A stretch of DNA of 39,118 nt from Candidatus Sabulitectum sp. (GTDB lineage: Bacteria > Fermentibacterota > Fermentibacteria > Fermentibacterales > JCC-6): positions 1 to 39,118 of the forward strand of contig JAGLDY010000042.1 of the NCBI GenBank assembly GCA_023145375.1. The letters are read 5' to 3'. Of the stretch, positions 9,303 to 17,226 are shown piece by piece. The notes under the pieces are model-generated. The model saw only the letters and a program-made list of their open reading frames with translations. It did not search any database and was not told the origin of the DNA. Both the position numbers and the translations under genes were made by a program. The first letter of the stretch is position 1, and every line of letters starts with the position of its first letter.

Positions 9303-12209
9303 ATGAACGAACAGGATCTGAATCGGATTTACAACAGTATGACAGAAGCATACTACAGAGTGGATGATACCGGCACGATCACTGCAGTTAACAACAGAGC
9401 TGTAAAGATCTTCGGCTTTGATTATGCCAGTGAACTCATAGGAAAGCGCTTTGCCCAGGAGTTCTTCCCGGACAAGGAAATACGCCGTTCCTTCTTGAAC
9501 AGCCTCTCCAGTGACGGCAACCTGAAACTCTTTATTGGAAAGCTGAGAAGAAAAGACGGTTCCTCCTTTATTGCTGAAACAAATGCCAGACGCCTGATTG
9601 ATCCCATCGGAAGATCCAGTGGATTTGAAAGCTATGTGCGAGACATTTCTATTGAAGTTCAAGCGAGAGAAAAATCCAATCACCTTACCAGTACGCTGAT
9701 AGCTATTAGACATGTCAACCATATTATCACAAAGGAAAAGAACCTGGACAGCATGATCCAGGGTATCTGTGATGCTCTTATCTCCACAAGAGGGTATTCT
9801 TCAGCTTGGATTGCTCTCAGCAATGAAGAAAACTCAGGATTTAACAAAACAGCTTTTTCAGGGATTCCTGATACAAACAAAAACCAGTTAAAAGCTCTTA
9901 TCGAATCGAATAACATGGTAATATGTGCAACCCTCGCTCTGGAGAAGAGAGGGCTTGTTAATATTAACGATGTAAAGAATAAGTGCGGAGGTTGCCCTTT
10001 ACTCGGGCTCGAGCCGGACAGCAGACCATTTACCACTACACTGGTGGCAAACAACAAACTATACGGAATCATTTCAGCTGAACTCCCCATGGAGATAAGT
10101 CTTTCTCCTGATGAACGCTCTCTTTTCCAGGAGGTGGCAGATGATGTTGCCTATTCCGTACACAACATATACGTGGAAGAGGAGAGATCAAAGTCAGAGA
10201 AAGAAGTTGGGAAGGCAAACAAAAAGCTTGAAGATGCCCTTGATATTGCTGAGCAATCCGCTAAGCTTGCCAGAGAAGCAAATAGAGCAAAAAGCGAGTT
10301 TCTGGCCAACATGAGTCATGAGATAAGAACTCCACTGAATGGAGTTATTGGAATGACCGGGCTGTTGATGGAAACAGAGCTGACTCCTGAACAGAGAGAG
10401 TACACTGAAACCATAAACAGCAGTGGGGATGCATTGATCGCACTGATAAATGACATTCTGGATCTGAGCAAAATTGAAGCAGGCAAACTGGAGGTTGAGA
10501 ACACCGACTTCAATCTAATATTGCTCATGGAGGAAATCGGAGACCTCATGGCGATCAGGGCACAGAACAAGGGACTTGAATTCATCTCCATGATAAGCCC
10601 TGACATTCCTACGATCGTTACCGGTGACCCGGGAAGGATCAGACAGATCCTCCTTAACCTTACTGGAAATGCTCTAAAGTTCACTGATAAGGGAGAAATC
10701 AGTGTATCTGTAACCGTGGAGAAAAAGTCAGAAAGCACCGCCAACCTGAGATTTTCCGTGAGGGATACAGGGATAGGCGTACCAGCCGGTAAAACAGGTA
10801 GCATCTTTAATGCTTTCACCCAGGCTGACACTTCGACCACTAGAAAATACGGAGGCACCGGTCTTGGTCTCTCAATCTGTAAACGGCTTACTGAACTGAT
10901 GAATGGCGAGATCGGTGTAATTTCCAGCGAAGGTTCCGGCTCTGAATTCTGGTTTTCTCTGACTCTGGATAGGCCAATAGATTTTTCTGAGATGTCAAAG
11001 GCAAGATCTTTAAAAAACATTCGTATTCTTGCTGTTGATGATAATTCCACCAACAGAAGACTTCTCTCCCTGCTTCTGGAATCATGGGACAGCAGATGCA
11101 CAGTTACCCCGGGAGGAAAAGAAGCTCTTGAATTACTGAGGGCTGCTTCCAGCAACGGAGATCCATACCGCATAGCAGTACTGGACATGCAGATGCCAGA
11201 AATGGATGGGGAGGAGCTTGGGCTGAGAATAATGGAGGACCCGCTGATTGAGAAACCTCAGATGATCATGATGTCCTCTATCGGGAATCGTGGAGACGAA
11301 GCAAGACTTCGGGAACTCGGATTCTCAACATACCTGACCAAGCCAGTTAAGCAGTCTCAGTTATTTGAATGCCTCACTGATCTTTGCAGAATCAGCGAGA
11401 TACCAGAAGAGAAATTTCCTTCAACCGATCATGCACACAAACCTGCTGCCAAATCTGATCTGAAAATACTCATCGCAGAGGATAATCCTATTAATCAGCT
11501 GGTAGCCATAAGGATACTTGAGAAGCTGGGACACAATGCAGATGTTGCAGAGAACGGCGCAGAAGCAATTGAAATGCTGACAAAGCAGGCCTATGACATA
11601 GTCTTCATGGATTGTCAGATGCCGGTAATGGATGGATATGAAGCTACCAGAATAATCAGATCAAAGGATGGCTCAGCTCTTAATAAGGACAGCGTTGTAA
11701 TTGCCATGACCGCAAATGCACTGAAGGGAGACAGGGAGAAATGCCTCCAGGCTGGAATGAATGATTACCTCCCTAAACCTGTTACTCCCACAACTGTGTC
11801 TGACGTGCTTTCATCCTGGATACCGATAATTCAAAGTAAGAATAGTCAGTCAAAAGAGTATTTAGTAAGTTTCTTTGATCCTGGTAAATTAAAGGGAGAT
11901 CTCGGGAATGATATGGTTACTATTCGTGAATTTGTAAATATCTTTCTTGTCTCGGCAAAAAAGCAGATGAATGATCTCTCTTCCGCAATTCACTCTGGCA
12001 ATCCTTCTAAGGTGAAAATCGCAACACACATACTGAAAGGCTCTTCTTTGAATGTAGGGGCTAATAACCTGGCAATAGCCTGTGAGAGACTTGAACAGCT
12101 TTCCATAAAAGGAGATCTGGGAAACGGGAACATCCTGCTTAAAGTGATAGATATCGAATTCGACAGGCTCTCGGATCATTTGATCGAGATCGGCTGGCGC
12201 GGAAACTGA
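9303..12209 (+). CDS. Hybrid sensor histidine kinase: PAS-GAF-HisKA-HATPase-REC-REC-Hpt
   Basis: The ATG at 9303 follows AAGGAAGG; the frame is open to a TTG at 9201, but that lies in the previous terminator, so 9303 is chosen (968 residues). Order: PAS (about 5-120), GAF-like domain (about 125-300, with a C-G-G-C-P-L motif), HisKA with phospho-acceptor His339 in MSHEIRTPL, HATPase_c with [17 protein letters not shown] and GTGLGLS boxes (about 450-560), first receiver with Asp628 ([10 protein letters not shown]), second receiver with Asp770 ([11 protein letters not shown]), and an Hpt domain with His909 (THILKGSS). No membrane segment is visible, so it is probably a cytoplasmic sensor of BarA/phosphorelay type. 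Output regulator and ligand are unknown. The gene stands alone, closed by its own terminator. Confidence 0.95.
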   Translation: MNEQDLNRIYNSMTEAYYRVDDTGTITAVNNRAVKIFGFDYASELIGKRFAQEFFPDKEIRRSFLNSLSSDGNLKLFIGKLRRKDGSSFIAETNARRLIDPIGRSSGFESYVRDISIEVQAREKSNHLTSTLIAIRHVNHIITKEKNLDSMIQGICDALISTRGYSSAWIALSNEENSGFNKTAFSGIPDTNKNQLKALIESNNMVICATLALEKRGLVNINDVKNKCGGCPLLGLEPDSRPFTTTLVANNKLYGIISAELPMEISLSPDERSLFQEVADDVAYSVHNIYVEEERSKSEKEVGKANKKLEDALDIAEQSAKLAREANRAKSEFLANMSHEIRTPLNGVIGMTGLLMETELTPEQREYTETINSSGDALIALINDILDLSKIEAGKLEVENTDFNLILLMEEIGDLMAIRAQNKGLEFISMISPDIPTIVTGDPGRIRQILLNLTGNALKFTDKGEISVSVTVEKKSESTANLRFSVRDTGIGVPAGKTGSIFNAFTQADTSTTRKYGGTGLGLSICKRLTELMNGEIGVISSEGSGSEFWFSLTLDRPIDFSEMSKARSLKNIRILAVDDNSTNRRLLSLLLESWDSRCTVTPGGKEALELLRAASSNGDPYRIAVLDMQMPEMDGEELGLRIMEDPLIEKPQMIMMSSIGNRGDEARLRELGFSTYLTKPVKQSQLFECLTDLCRISEIPEEKFPSTDHAHKPAAKSDLKILIAEDNPINQLVAIRILEKLGHNADVAENGAEAIEMLTKQAYDIVFMDCQMPVMDGYEATRIIRSKDGSALNKDSVVIAMTANALKGDREKCLQAGMNDYLPKPVTPTTVSDVLSSWIPIIQSKNSQSKEYLVSFFDPGKLKGDLGNDMVTIREFVNIFLVSAKKQMNDLSSAIHSGNPSKVKIATHILKGSSLNVGANNLAIACERLEQLSIKGDLGNGNILLKVIDIEFDRLSDHLIEIGWRGN

Positions 12210-12233
12210 TTGCTTGAGATCAATCTCGAGAAT

Positions 12234-12261
12234 AAAAGGGGGAGGTTGCCCCCCCTTTTTT
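12234..12261. terminator. Probable bidirectional terminator between the histidine kinase and the thioredoxin-like gene
   Basis: AAAAGGGGG (12234-12242) pairs with CCCCCTTTT (12251-12259), with a T-run on the plus strand and an A-run before the stem that serves as a T-run on the minus strand. It lies between two convergent genes. A second perfect hairpin CTTGAGAT/ATCTCGAG (12213-12230) sits just before it. Confidence 0.8.
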
Positions 12262-12287
12262 CACAAAACTGACTTTTATGTTTTCTG

Positions 12288-12737
12288 CTAAAGACCTTGA
12301 GAAACGAAGCTTCTGATCATGGGAAGAAAGTCCTCAGGGGAACCCATTACTCCTGTGATACGATCGATCTCATTTCCACTGGCATCTGCAAGAATAAGAG
12401 TAGGAATACTGTTGGCGCGGTATCTCTGGGCGAGATCGCGGTTGTTATCAACATCTATTCTGAGAAGAATACACTGTGACAGAACTTCCTTGTAGTCATC
12501 CCTGGAAAAATAGTCATCTGAAAGCATAACGCAGGGACGGCACCAGTCGGCATACAAATCGATGAAAACAAGTTTTCCTGTTTCCTCTGCTAGAGCAAGA
12601 GCTGCTGGAAGGTCATCATGTATCCATTCCCCTTCTGCTACGGAATGGGTCACTGCTGTCTCTTCGGACTGATTGTCTGCAGGCTCTCCACAGGCAGTCA
12701 GCGCAAGGACCAGAGTCAGAACAAGTAAATACTTCAT
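12288..12737 (-). CDS. Thioredoxin-like lipoprotein (DsbD-gamma/Thioredoxin_7 type)
   Basis: The start at 12737 is chosen because AAAGGAGA lies right before it; an upstream in-frame ATG at 12752 has no such site. 149 residues. MKYLLVLTLVLALTAC is a lipoprotein signal with a lipobox ending at Cys16, followed by a flexible acidic linker. The thioredoxin fold carries the active site W-C-R-P-C (in IDLYADWCRPC) and the cis-proline SIPTLIL. This arrangement predicts a membrane-anchored thiol-disulfide reductase facing the periplasm, likely reducing or repairing disulfides of exported proteins. It is convergent with the histidine kinase and shares its terminator. The family call is firm; the partner protein is unknown. 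Confidence 0.88.
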   Translation of the reverse strand: MKYLLVLTLVLALTACGEPADNQSEETAVTHSVAEGEWIHDDLPAALALAEETGKLVFIDLYADWCRPCVMLSDDYFSRDDYKEVLSQCILLRIDVDNNRDLAQRYRANSIPTLILADASGNEIDRITGVMGSPEDFLPMIRSFVSQGL

Positions 12738-12856
12738 AGATTCTCCTTTCATTGAGTTTTCAATTGTTACGGAATATACAAACTTTTCACTTTTTGTTCC
12801 CAGGGCCTCAAACAGCTTTGCAGAATCCAGACTATTCGGGGCAATTCTACAATGCT

Positions 12857-13144
12857 TCAGAAATCAAGTTGTGGTGTGGTGGCCCTGCAAATGTTCTGCA
12901 TATCCACTGAAGAAAGCGATCCAGCTTTATTAATAAGGCATTGCTTGCTTACTGTGGTCAATTGATCTGCCATTGCTTTGGAGCGCTTACCTTTAAGTAC
13001 AACATAGGCTTCGCTGGGATAGAACCTCGTTTCACGCACATGATCAGTTGCCATCTTCTGATAGACCATATAAAGATCCTGTTTGACCACATGCGGTCTA
13101 ACAAGGTCCTCGATGAAATGGCTGATCTTTCGTGGTCCAATGAC
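12857..13144 (-). pseudogene. Collapsed toxin-antitoxin relic: antitoxin-like end joined to a MazF/PemK-like toxin C-terminus
   Basis: The open frame on the minus strand (13144 to the TGA at 12857) has no good start codon or ribosome site. Its second half (RFYPSEAYVVLKGKRSKAM, then ADQLTTVSKQCL, AGSLSSVDMQN and a QLDF end) follows the order of the MazF/PemK C-terminal region: 'YPsEv..., ADQl.Tvsk.Rl..., G.Ls..dm...'. The first half (KISHFIEDLVRPHV, YMVYQKMATDHVRE) looks like the C-terminal part of a ribbon-helix-helix/MazE antitoxin. The toxin N-terminus, which carries the active site, is absent, as if a deletion fused the two genes. Recognition is from memory of the families, so the call is moderate. 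Within the 12738-13244 gap I see nothing else coding. Confidence 0.5.
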
Positions 13145-13244
13145 TTAACGGACGGAGCCTCTTCTCCCGGAACGTCACTTGTTCTTGTATATGCTGGATA
13201 CTATCATTTCAAAGATCAGATGAAGAGAGAGAACAGGAGGAAAT

Positions 13245-13667
13245 ATGAGACCGGAGACTCCCCAGCTTACCGTTGACTCCATTATCGAGATCCAGGGCGG
13301 GATAGTTCTTGTTGAGAGGAAATACCCTCCACTGGGATGGGCAATACCCGGAGGGTTTGTGGATCCCGGCGAAAGCCTTTTTGAAGCTGTAAAGAGGGAA
13401 GCTCTGGAGGAAACCTCTCTGGAAATTGAGGTTCTTGATCTCTTCCATATCTACTCAAAGCCCTGGAGAGATCCCAGAGGAGATACTGTTAGTGCAGTGT
13501 ACTGGTGCAGAGCCAGCGGAAAACCTGTTGGCGGAGACGATGCCGCAAAAGCTGTGATATTTTCTGAGGGTGATCTACCTGAGAACATAGCATTTGATCA
13601 CAGAGAGATCCTTCAGCAATTCTTTCACTGGAAAAGAACAGGGATCAGACCGGAACTTGACTTGTAA
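13245..13667 (+). CDS. NUDIX hydrolase, ADP-ribose pyrophosphatase-like
   Basis: 140 residues; AGGAGG lies 4-5 bases before the ATG. The NUDIX box is nearly complete: GGFVDPGE (about 42-49), then REALEETSLEI, matching G-x5-E-x7-R-E-x2-E-E with Thr where Gly is common. Flanking features (TVDSIIEIQGGIVLVERK at the start, YSKPWRDPRGDTVSAVYW and AFDHREIL towards the end) resemble the small ADP-ribose/nucleoside-diphosphate-X pyrophosphatases. The enzyme would split a nucleotide diphosphate bond using Mg2+ held by the glutamates. It stands alone and is convergent with the PRPP synthetase gene, with a terminator between. The exact substrate cannot be told from sequence alone. Confidence 0.9.
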   Translation: MRPETPQLTVDSIIEIQGGIVLVERKYPPLGWAIPGGFVDPGESLFEAVKREALEETSLEIEVLDLFHIYSKPWRDPRGDTVSAVYWCRASGKPVGGDDAAKAVIFSEGDLPENIAFDHREILQQFFHWKRTGIRPELDL

Positions 13668-13696
13668 AGATCAATTGATCGAGTTCTATACAGTTT

Positions 13697-13733
13697 GGGG
13701 CATCCCGGGATAACCTGGATGCCCCTTTTTCTT
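13697..13733. terminator. Terminator between the NUDIX gene and the convergent prs gene
   Basis: A perfect 9-bp stem GGGGCATCC / GGATGCCCC (13697-13705 with 13717-13725), loop CGGGATAACCT and TTTTTCTT on the plus strand. It overlaps the last bases of the minus-strand gene by two bases. The minus-strand side lacks a clear T-run. Confidence 0.9.
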
Positions 13734-14766
13734 AAAGGTATAGTGAGCTGAGACTGCGTCCCTCGTTGATCCTTTTGATGGCTTCTGCAAAAACATGGGC
13801 GACAGAGAGAATCTCTATCTTGTCCACAGCTCTGCCGTATACCTGCTCTGCCTTTTCTCTATCGAATTCAACAGTGTCCGTTATGTAGAGCTTAGTTATC
13901 GGGCTGTTCTGCAGACGGTTAACAGCCTCACCACTTAATATGGCATGTGTAGTGAAAGCGTATATTTCTTTGGCCCCTTTAGCTGCTACAGTTTCTGCGC
14001 ATAAGATAAGACTTCTTCCGCTGAGGATCTCATCATCCGCCATAATAACCGTTCTGTCTGACAGATCATCCAAGCCTTCAACTGTTCTCACAAGGGGCAT
14101 CTCTGAATCATCCACACGCATTTTCTTAACATAGCCCGTGGTAACATCAGGGGTTCCTCCAGCATCCTGAATACCTTTAGCCGTGTGAAGTGCCAGAAAG
14201 TCATTGTCCAGAATGCTTCCGGAATCAGGGGCTACAAAAGCCAGTTTCTCTTTCCCCATGGCCATTATCTTCCTTATGAACACGGTGTTTGCATGGAGCT
14301 GATCAACGGGGATGTTACTGAACCCCTGGCTCTGAGGAGAGTGAAGAGTCATGGCAAGAACCCGGTCGGTTCTCACAGCTTCCAGCAGCTCAAAGATCAT
14401 CTTGCAGGTAATTGCAATTCTGGGTTTGTCCTTCTTGTCGCTTCTGGCATAAGGAAAGTAGGGCGTAACAGCGGTGATCCTGCCTGCACTGTCCTTCAGG
14501 GCACTGATCATCTGAAGAAGCTCCAGAACATCTCCTGAAACAGTTCTGTAGGCATTGATCTTATCCTGAAAAACGGATCTCTCACCGGATTGTATGATGA
14601 ACAGATCCTTTTCTCTCACCGTTCCACCTGGAAAATTAACCATCATGTTCCCGTTTGAGAAATCATGAAACTCAACCGGTTCAGGTTCTATGCCCAGAAT
14701 CTTACAGATAGCATCAGTAAGCTTCAGGCTGGCCCTTCCCGAGCAGATCGCTATGCTTCCATACAT
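13732..14766 (-). CDS. prs: Divergent ribose-phosphate pyrophosphokinase (PRPP synthetase)
   Basis: 344 residues, slightly longer than the usual 310-320. Class I PRPP synthetase features are present in order: FSNGNMMVNF near residue 40, SGERSVFQDKINA, PYFPYARSDKKDKPRI (flexible loop; normally ARQDRK), MTLHSPQSQGFSNIPVDQL, FVAPDSGSI (normally VSPDxGG), and THAILSGEAVNRL with TDTVEF. The PRPP-binding loop reads DDEILSGRSL at residues 244-253, where the family norm is DDxIDTGGT: the third Asp is Leu and Thr is Ser. It should convert ribose-5-phosphate and ATP to PRPP for nucleotide, His and Trp synthesis, unless the loop change has altered its role. A GGGG-rich ribosome site precedes the ATG. 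It sits 24 bases after the minus-strand gene at 14791 and may share its transcript. Confidence 0.85.
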   Translation of the reverse strand: MYGSIAICSGRASLKLTDAICKILGIEPEPVEFHDFSNGNMMVNFPGGTVREKDLFIIQSGERSVFQDKINAYRTVSGDVLELLQMISALKDSAGRITAVTPYFPYARSDKKDKPRIAITCKMIFELLEAVRTDRVLAMTLHSPQSQGFSNIPVDQLHANTVFIRKIMAMGKEKLAFVAPDSGSILDNDFLALHTAKGIQDAGGTPDVTTGYVKKMRVDDSEMPLVRTVEGLDDLSDRTVIMADDEILSGRSLILCAETVAAKGAKEIYAFTTHAILSGEAVNRLQNSPITKLYITDTVEFDREKAEQVYGRAVDKIEILSVAHVFAEAIKRINEGRSLSSLYL

Positions 14767-14790
14767 CCCTTGTCGCCCCCCTGTTTTGTT

Positions 14791-15255
14791 CTACTGACCC
14801 AGTGCAGCCAACTCTGCGGCGGTTTCATCTATTGTACCGAAGATAACCTGCAGCATAGCTGAAAATGCTTCAATACCAACACCGTTCTCTGTTGAGAATG
14901 TGTAGGTACAGATAACCTCACCAGTGGTGATATCATGTTCAAATTTAACAAAGGGATATGTGGCATTCAACTCTGCAAGTTTGGCAAAAGCGGCCGCTCT
15001 GCCTGCTCCCGATGCAGGAACAAGCCCGGGAGTGGGGCCGGCCATGAAACAGGCTTCCATGGGTGCATTCACCTCAATGTAGAAAATTGGAAACGATTCG
15101 CCACTGAGTGAGTCCTCTGCAAGCAGCCAGAAAGCCCCCTCTTCCTCTTCATAGGCGGCACCGAGTTGATCCAGGTAACCGGCTACAGTAGTAGTAGACA
15201 GGGCGGCAAAAGAAATTGCAGTAATAACTACTACCAGAAAAACTGTGATCCTCAT
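14791..15255 (-). CDS. Small exported protein, YbjN-like fold likely
   Basis: 154 residues with a clean signal peptide (MRITVFLVVVITAISFAALS); GGAGG precedes the ATG. The mature part has the pattern of the YbjN/type III chaperone-like fold: an early helix (GYLDQLGAAYEEEEG), a strand pair, then 'AKLAELNATYPFVKFEHD', a strand ('GEVICTYTFS') and a final helix (FSAMLQVIFGTIDETAAEL). YbjN proteins are generally small helper proteins, mostly cytoplasmic, so an exported copy is somewhat unusual. No enzyme motif. It lies upstream of prs on the same strand and divergent from the propionate operon. The fold call is inferred from pattern only. Confidence 0.6.
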   Translation of the reverse strand: MRITVFLVVVITAISFAALSTTTVAGYLDQLGAAYEEEEGAFWLLAEDSLSGESFPIFYIEVNAPMEACFMAGPTPGLVPASGAGRAAAFAKLAELNATYPFVKFEHDITTGEVICTYTFSTENGVGIEAFSAMLQVIFGTIDETAAELAALGQ

Positions 15256-15312
15256 AGAATCCTCCGTTGGTTATTTGATTAATGGTACTGAAAATCCTTA
15301 CCTCTTTAATAT

Positions 15313-15367
15313 GCACCCCTTTCCTTTTTTTGGGGAGTGCTGTGCCGAATCTTTACAAAAGCACCCC
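15313..15367 (+). promoter_or_regulatory. Alternating GCACCCC inverted/direct repeats upstream of the methylmalonyl-CoA operon
   Basis: GCACCCC occurs at 15313 and again at 15361, with the complementary GGGGAGTGC (one bulged A) at 15332-15340 between them. The middle copy can pair with either outer copy, giving mutually exclusive hairpins, or the three copies can act as operator half-sites. They sit about 60 to 115 bases before the mutase ATG at 15430 and in the divergent gap before the gene at 15255. A possible sigma70-like TTGAGT (15380) and TACATA (15404) with 18-base spacing follows them. The regulatory role is inferred. Confidence 0.35.
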
Positions 15368-15429
15368 ATTGTTCTAGATTTGAGTATTCTTTTGTCATGT
15401 AAATACATACTCGCTTCCTGGGAGTCAAA

Positions 15430-15831
15430 ATGGATCGCAAAATCAGAGTATTGATCGGTAAGCCCGGCCTTGATGGACACGATAGAGGGGCAAAATACAT
15501 AGCCCGTGCCCTTAGAGATGCAGGTATGGAAGTGATATACACCGGCATACGCCAGACACCTGAGGCTATCGCTGATGCCGCAATACAGGAGGATGTTGAC
15601 TTCGTTGGCATCTCCCTTCTCTCAGGGGCTCACAATCATCTCTTCCCTGAGGTTGCCAGACTTCTCCGTGAAAAAGACGCTTCAGACATCATTCTCTTCG
15701 GTGGTGGTGTCATTCCTGAAGAAGACATTCCCGGTCTGAAAAATGCAGGTTACTCAGCTATTTTCACACCTGGAACCCCTGCAGATAAAGTTGTTGAGTT
15801 CATCAACCTTCAGATGGAGAACAGGCAGTAA
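15430..15831 (+). CDS. mcmA2: Methylmalonyl-CoA mutase, B12-binding (C-terminal/small) subunit
   Basis: 133 residues, the length of a stand-alone cobalamin-binding domain. It shows the base-off B12 signature: PGLDGHDRG, with His17 as the lower cobalt ligand (DxHxxG), then GISLLSGAH (SxL site) and GGGVIPEED (GG site). The partner large subunit (mcmA1, TIM barrel) that binds the substrate is not found in the window, so this organism must encode it elsewhere, as in archaeal and some bacterial split mutases. The reaction is succinyl-CoA to (R)-methylmalonyl-CoA by adenosylcobalamin radical chemistry. First gene of the operon; GGGAG lies 4 bases before the ATG, and MeaB follows after 6 bases. Confidence 0.93.
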   Translation: MDRKIRVLIGKPGLDGHDRGAKYIARALRDAGMEVIYTGIRQTPEAIADAAIQEDVDFVGISLLSGAHNHLFPEVARLLREKDASDIILFGGGVIPEEDIPGLKNAGYSAIFTPGTPADKVVEFINLQMENRQ

Positions 15832-15837
15832 ATCCTT

Positions 15838-16797
15838 ATGATCTCCACAACCGATATTATCCGAGGCATCGGTGAAGGTTCCACACGGGCGATTGCAAAA
15901 GCCCTGAGTAGAGTTGAGAATGGAAGTCCCGATTCCACCACCATCCTGGACAAACTGTTCAGCAGACAACAGGGGTTTTCCATTGGTATCACCGGTCCGC
16001 CGGGAGCAGGCAAGAGCACTCTTGTAAACAGAATGATCACAAGATATCGCTCCTCAGATAATACAGTCGGTGTAATTGCAGTTGATCCCTCTTCTCCGTT
16101 CACAGGTGGTGCCCTTCTGGGTGATCGTATCAGAATGCAGTCGCACGCAACTGATCCGAAAGTGTTCATCAGAAGCATGGGTAGCAGAGGGCATCTGGGA
16201 GGGCTTTCAGGTGCTACTCGAGACGCTTCCGTAATTCTTTCTGCCGCAGGATTCAGCCCTGTGCTTATAGAAACAGTTGGTGTTGGCCAGGCTGAAGTTG
16301 AGGTTGCCGAGCTGGCAGATATTACTCTGCTTGTCCTTGTACCCGGGCTTGGAGACGATGTGCAGTCCATGAAAGCAGGTATCATGGAGATCGGTGATAT
16401 CATCGTTCTCAACAAAGCAGACAGGAACGGAATAGACCAGCTGGAGAGCTATGTAAGGGCCAGTCTGGAGTTCATGCCCCCTCACCAGAGAAAGCCTGAG
16501 GTAGTAAGAACCTCTGCTGTTACTGGGGGAGGGCTTGAAGATCTCTGGAACGCCATTAACGGATTAGTCTCTGAACAGACTGTGAAGGATAGAAAATCAC
16601 GCTCAGCAGTTAAAACACTGGATGGTATTCTCAAAGAGAACGGGATTGTTTTTTCTAAAAAACTGCTTGAACTGGAATACAATGGCAGAAAGGCAGCGGA
16701 AGAGCTTATCTTAGCTGGAAGGTTATCACCTTACGCAATCGGAAAACAACTGCTGAAAAGAGCAGAAAGGATATTTGAGGATCATGGATCTAAGTAA
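15838..16797 (+). CDS. meaB: MeaB/ArgK-type G3E GTPase, methylmalonyl-CoA mutase chaperone
   Basis: 319 residues, normal for the family. The P-loop GPPGAGKST lies at about 55-63, followed by the family hallmark DPSSPFTGGALLGDR, RSMGSRGHLGG, the switch region ETVGVGQAE and the base-specificity motif NKAD. MeaB binds the mutase, gates delivery of adenosylcobalamin and protects the enzyme from inactivation, using GTP. Its place between the B12 subunit and the epimerase is the classic context, and its last 14 bases overlap the epimerase start. The older name ArgK, from a supposed arginine-transport role, should not be followed. Confidence 0.95.
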   Translation: MISTTDIIRGIGEGSTRAIAKALSRVENGSPDSTTILDKLFSRQQGFSIGITGPPGAGKSTLVNRMITRYRSSDNTVGVIAVDPSSPFTGGALLGDRIRMQSHATDPKVFIRSMGSRGHLGGLSGATRDASVILSAAGFSPVLIETVGVGQAEVEVAELADITLLVLVPGLGDDVQSMKAGIMEIGDIIVLNKADRNGIDQLESYVRASLEFMPPHQRKPEVVRTSAVTGGGLEDLWNAINGLVSEQTVKDRKSRSAVKTLDGILKENGIVFSKKLLELEYNGRKAAEELILAGRLSPYAIGKQLLKRAERIFEDHGSK

Positions 16798-17185
16798 GAT
16801 CGATCACATAGGGATCGCAGTTGAGAATGTGGCTGAGGCCTCAGTCTTTTACCGTGACGTTCTGGGGCTTGAACTTATTGGAACAGACGATATTCCTTCG
16901 CAAAAGGTAAAAGTTGCAATGTTCAGGATCGGTGAGAGTAAGATCGAGTTGCTTGAGCCAACGTCGAAGGATAGCTCCATTGCCGTCTTTCTGGAAAAGA
17001 AAGGGCAGGGAATTCACCATATTGCCTACGGCGTAACTGATGTGAATGGAGCTGTTACAGAATTGATAGAAAAAGAAGTAAGAATGATCGATAAAGAACC
17101 CAGACCTGGTGCAGGGGGATCAAAGATAGCCTTTATTCACCCGAAGGCCAGTGGTCGTGTACTAACAGAGATCTGCCAGCACTAG
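16784..17185 (+). CDS. mce: Methylmalonyl-CoA epimerase
   Basis: The start at 16784 (MDLSKIDHIGIAV) is preferred; an earlier in-frame ATG at 16775 would add only MRI. 133 residues in the vicinal-oxygen-chelate fold with two beta-alpha-beta-beta-beta modules. Metal-ligand positions typical of the family are seen: His in DHIGIAV near the start, a Glu in IELLEPT, His in GIHHIAYGV, and Glu in VLTEICQH. It interconverts (R)- and (S)-methylmalonyl-CoA, linking the mutase product to the decarboxylase substrate. It overlaps meaB by 14 bases. The assignment is strong from both sequence and position. Confidence 0.95.
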   Translation: MDLSKIDHIGIAVENVAEASVFYRDVLGLELIGTDDIPSQKVKVAMFRIGESKIELLEPTSKDSSIAVFLEKKGQGIHHIAYGVTDVNGAVTELIEKEVRMIDKEPRPGAGGSKIAFIHPKASGRVLTEICQH

Positions 17186-17226
17186 TTTTATCACACTAAT
17201 CCCTGAAAGGGAAAAGGTACATAAGA

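Noticed and set aside
10316-11188. Long 290-codon frame on the minus strand inside the histidine kinase gene
   Set aside because: It lies fully antisense to the well-supported HisKA/HATPase region, reads as low-complexity Ser/Pro/Leu translation, and has no ribosome site.
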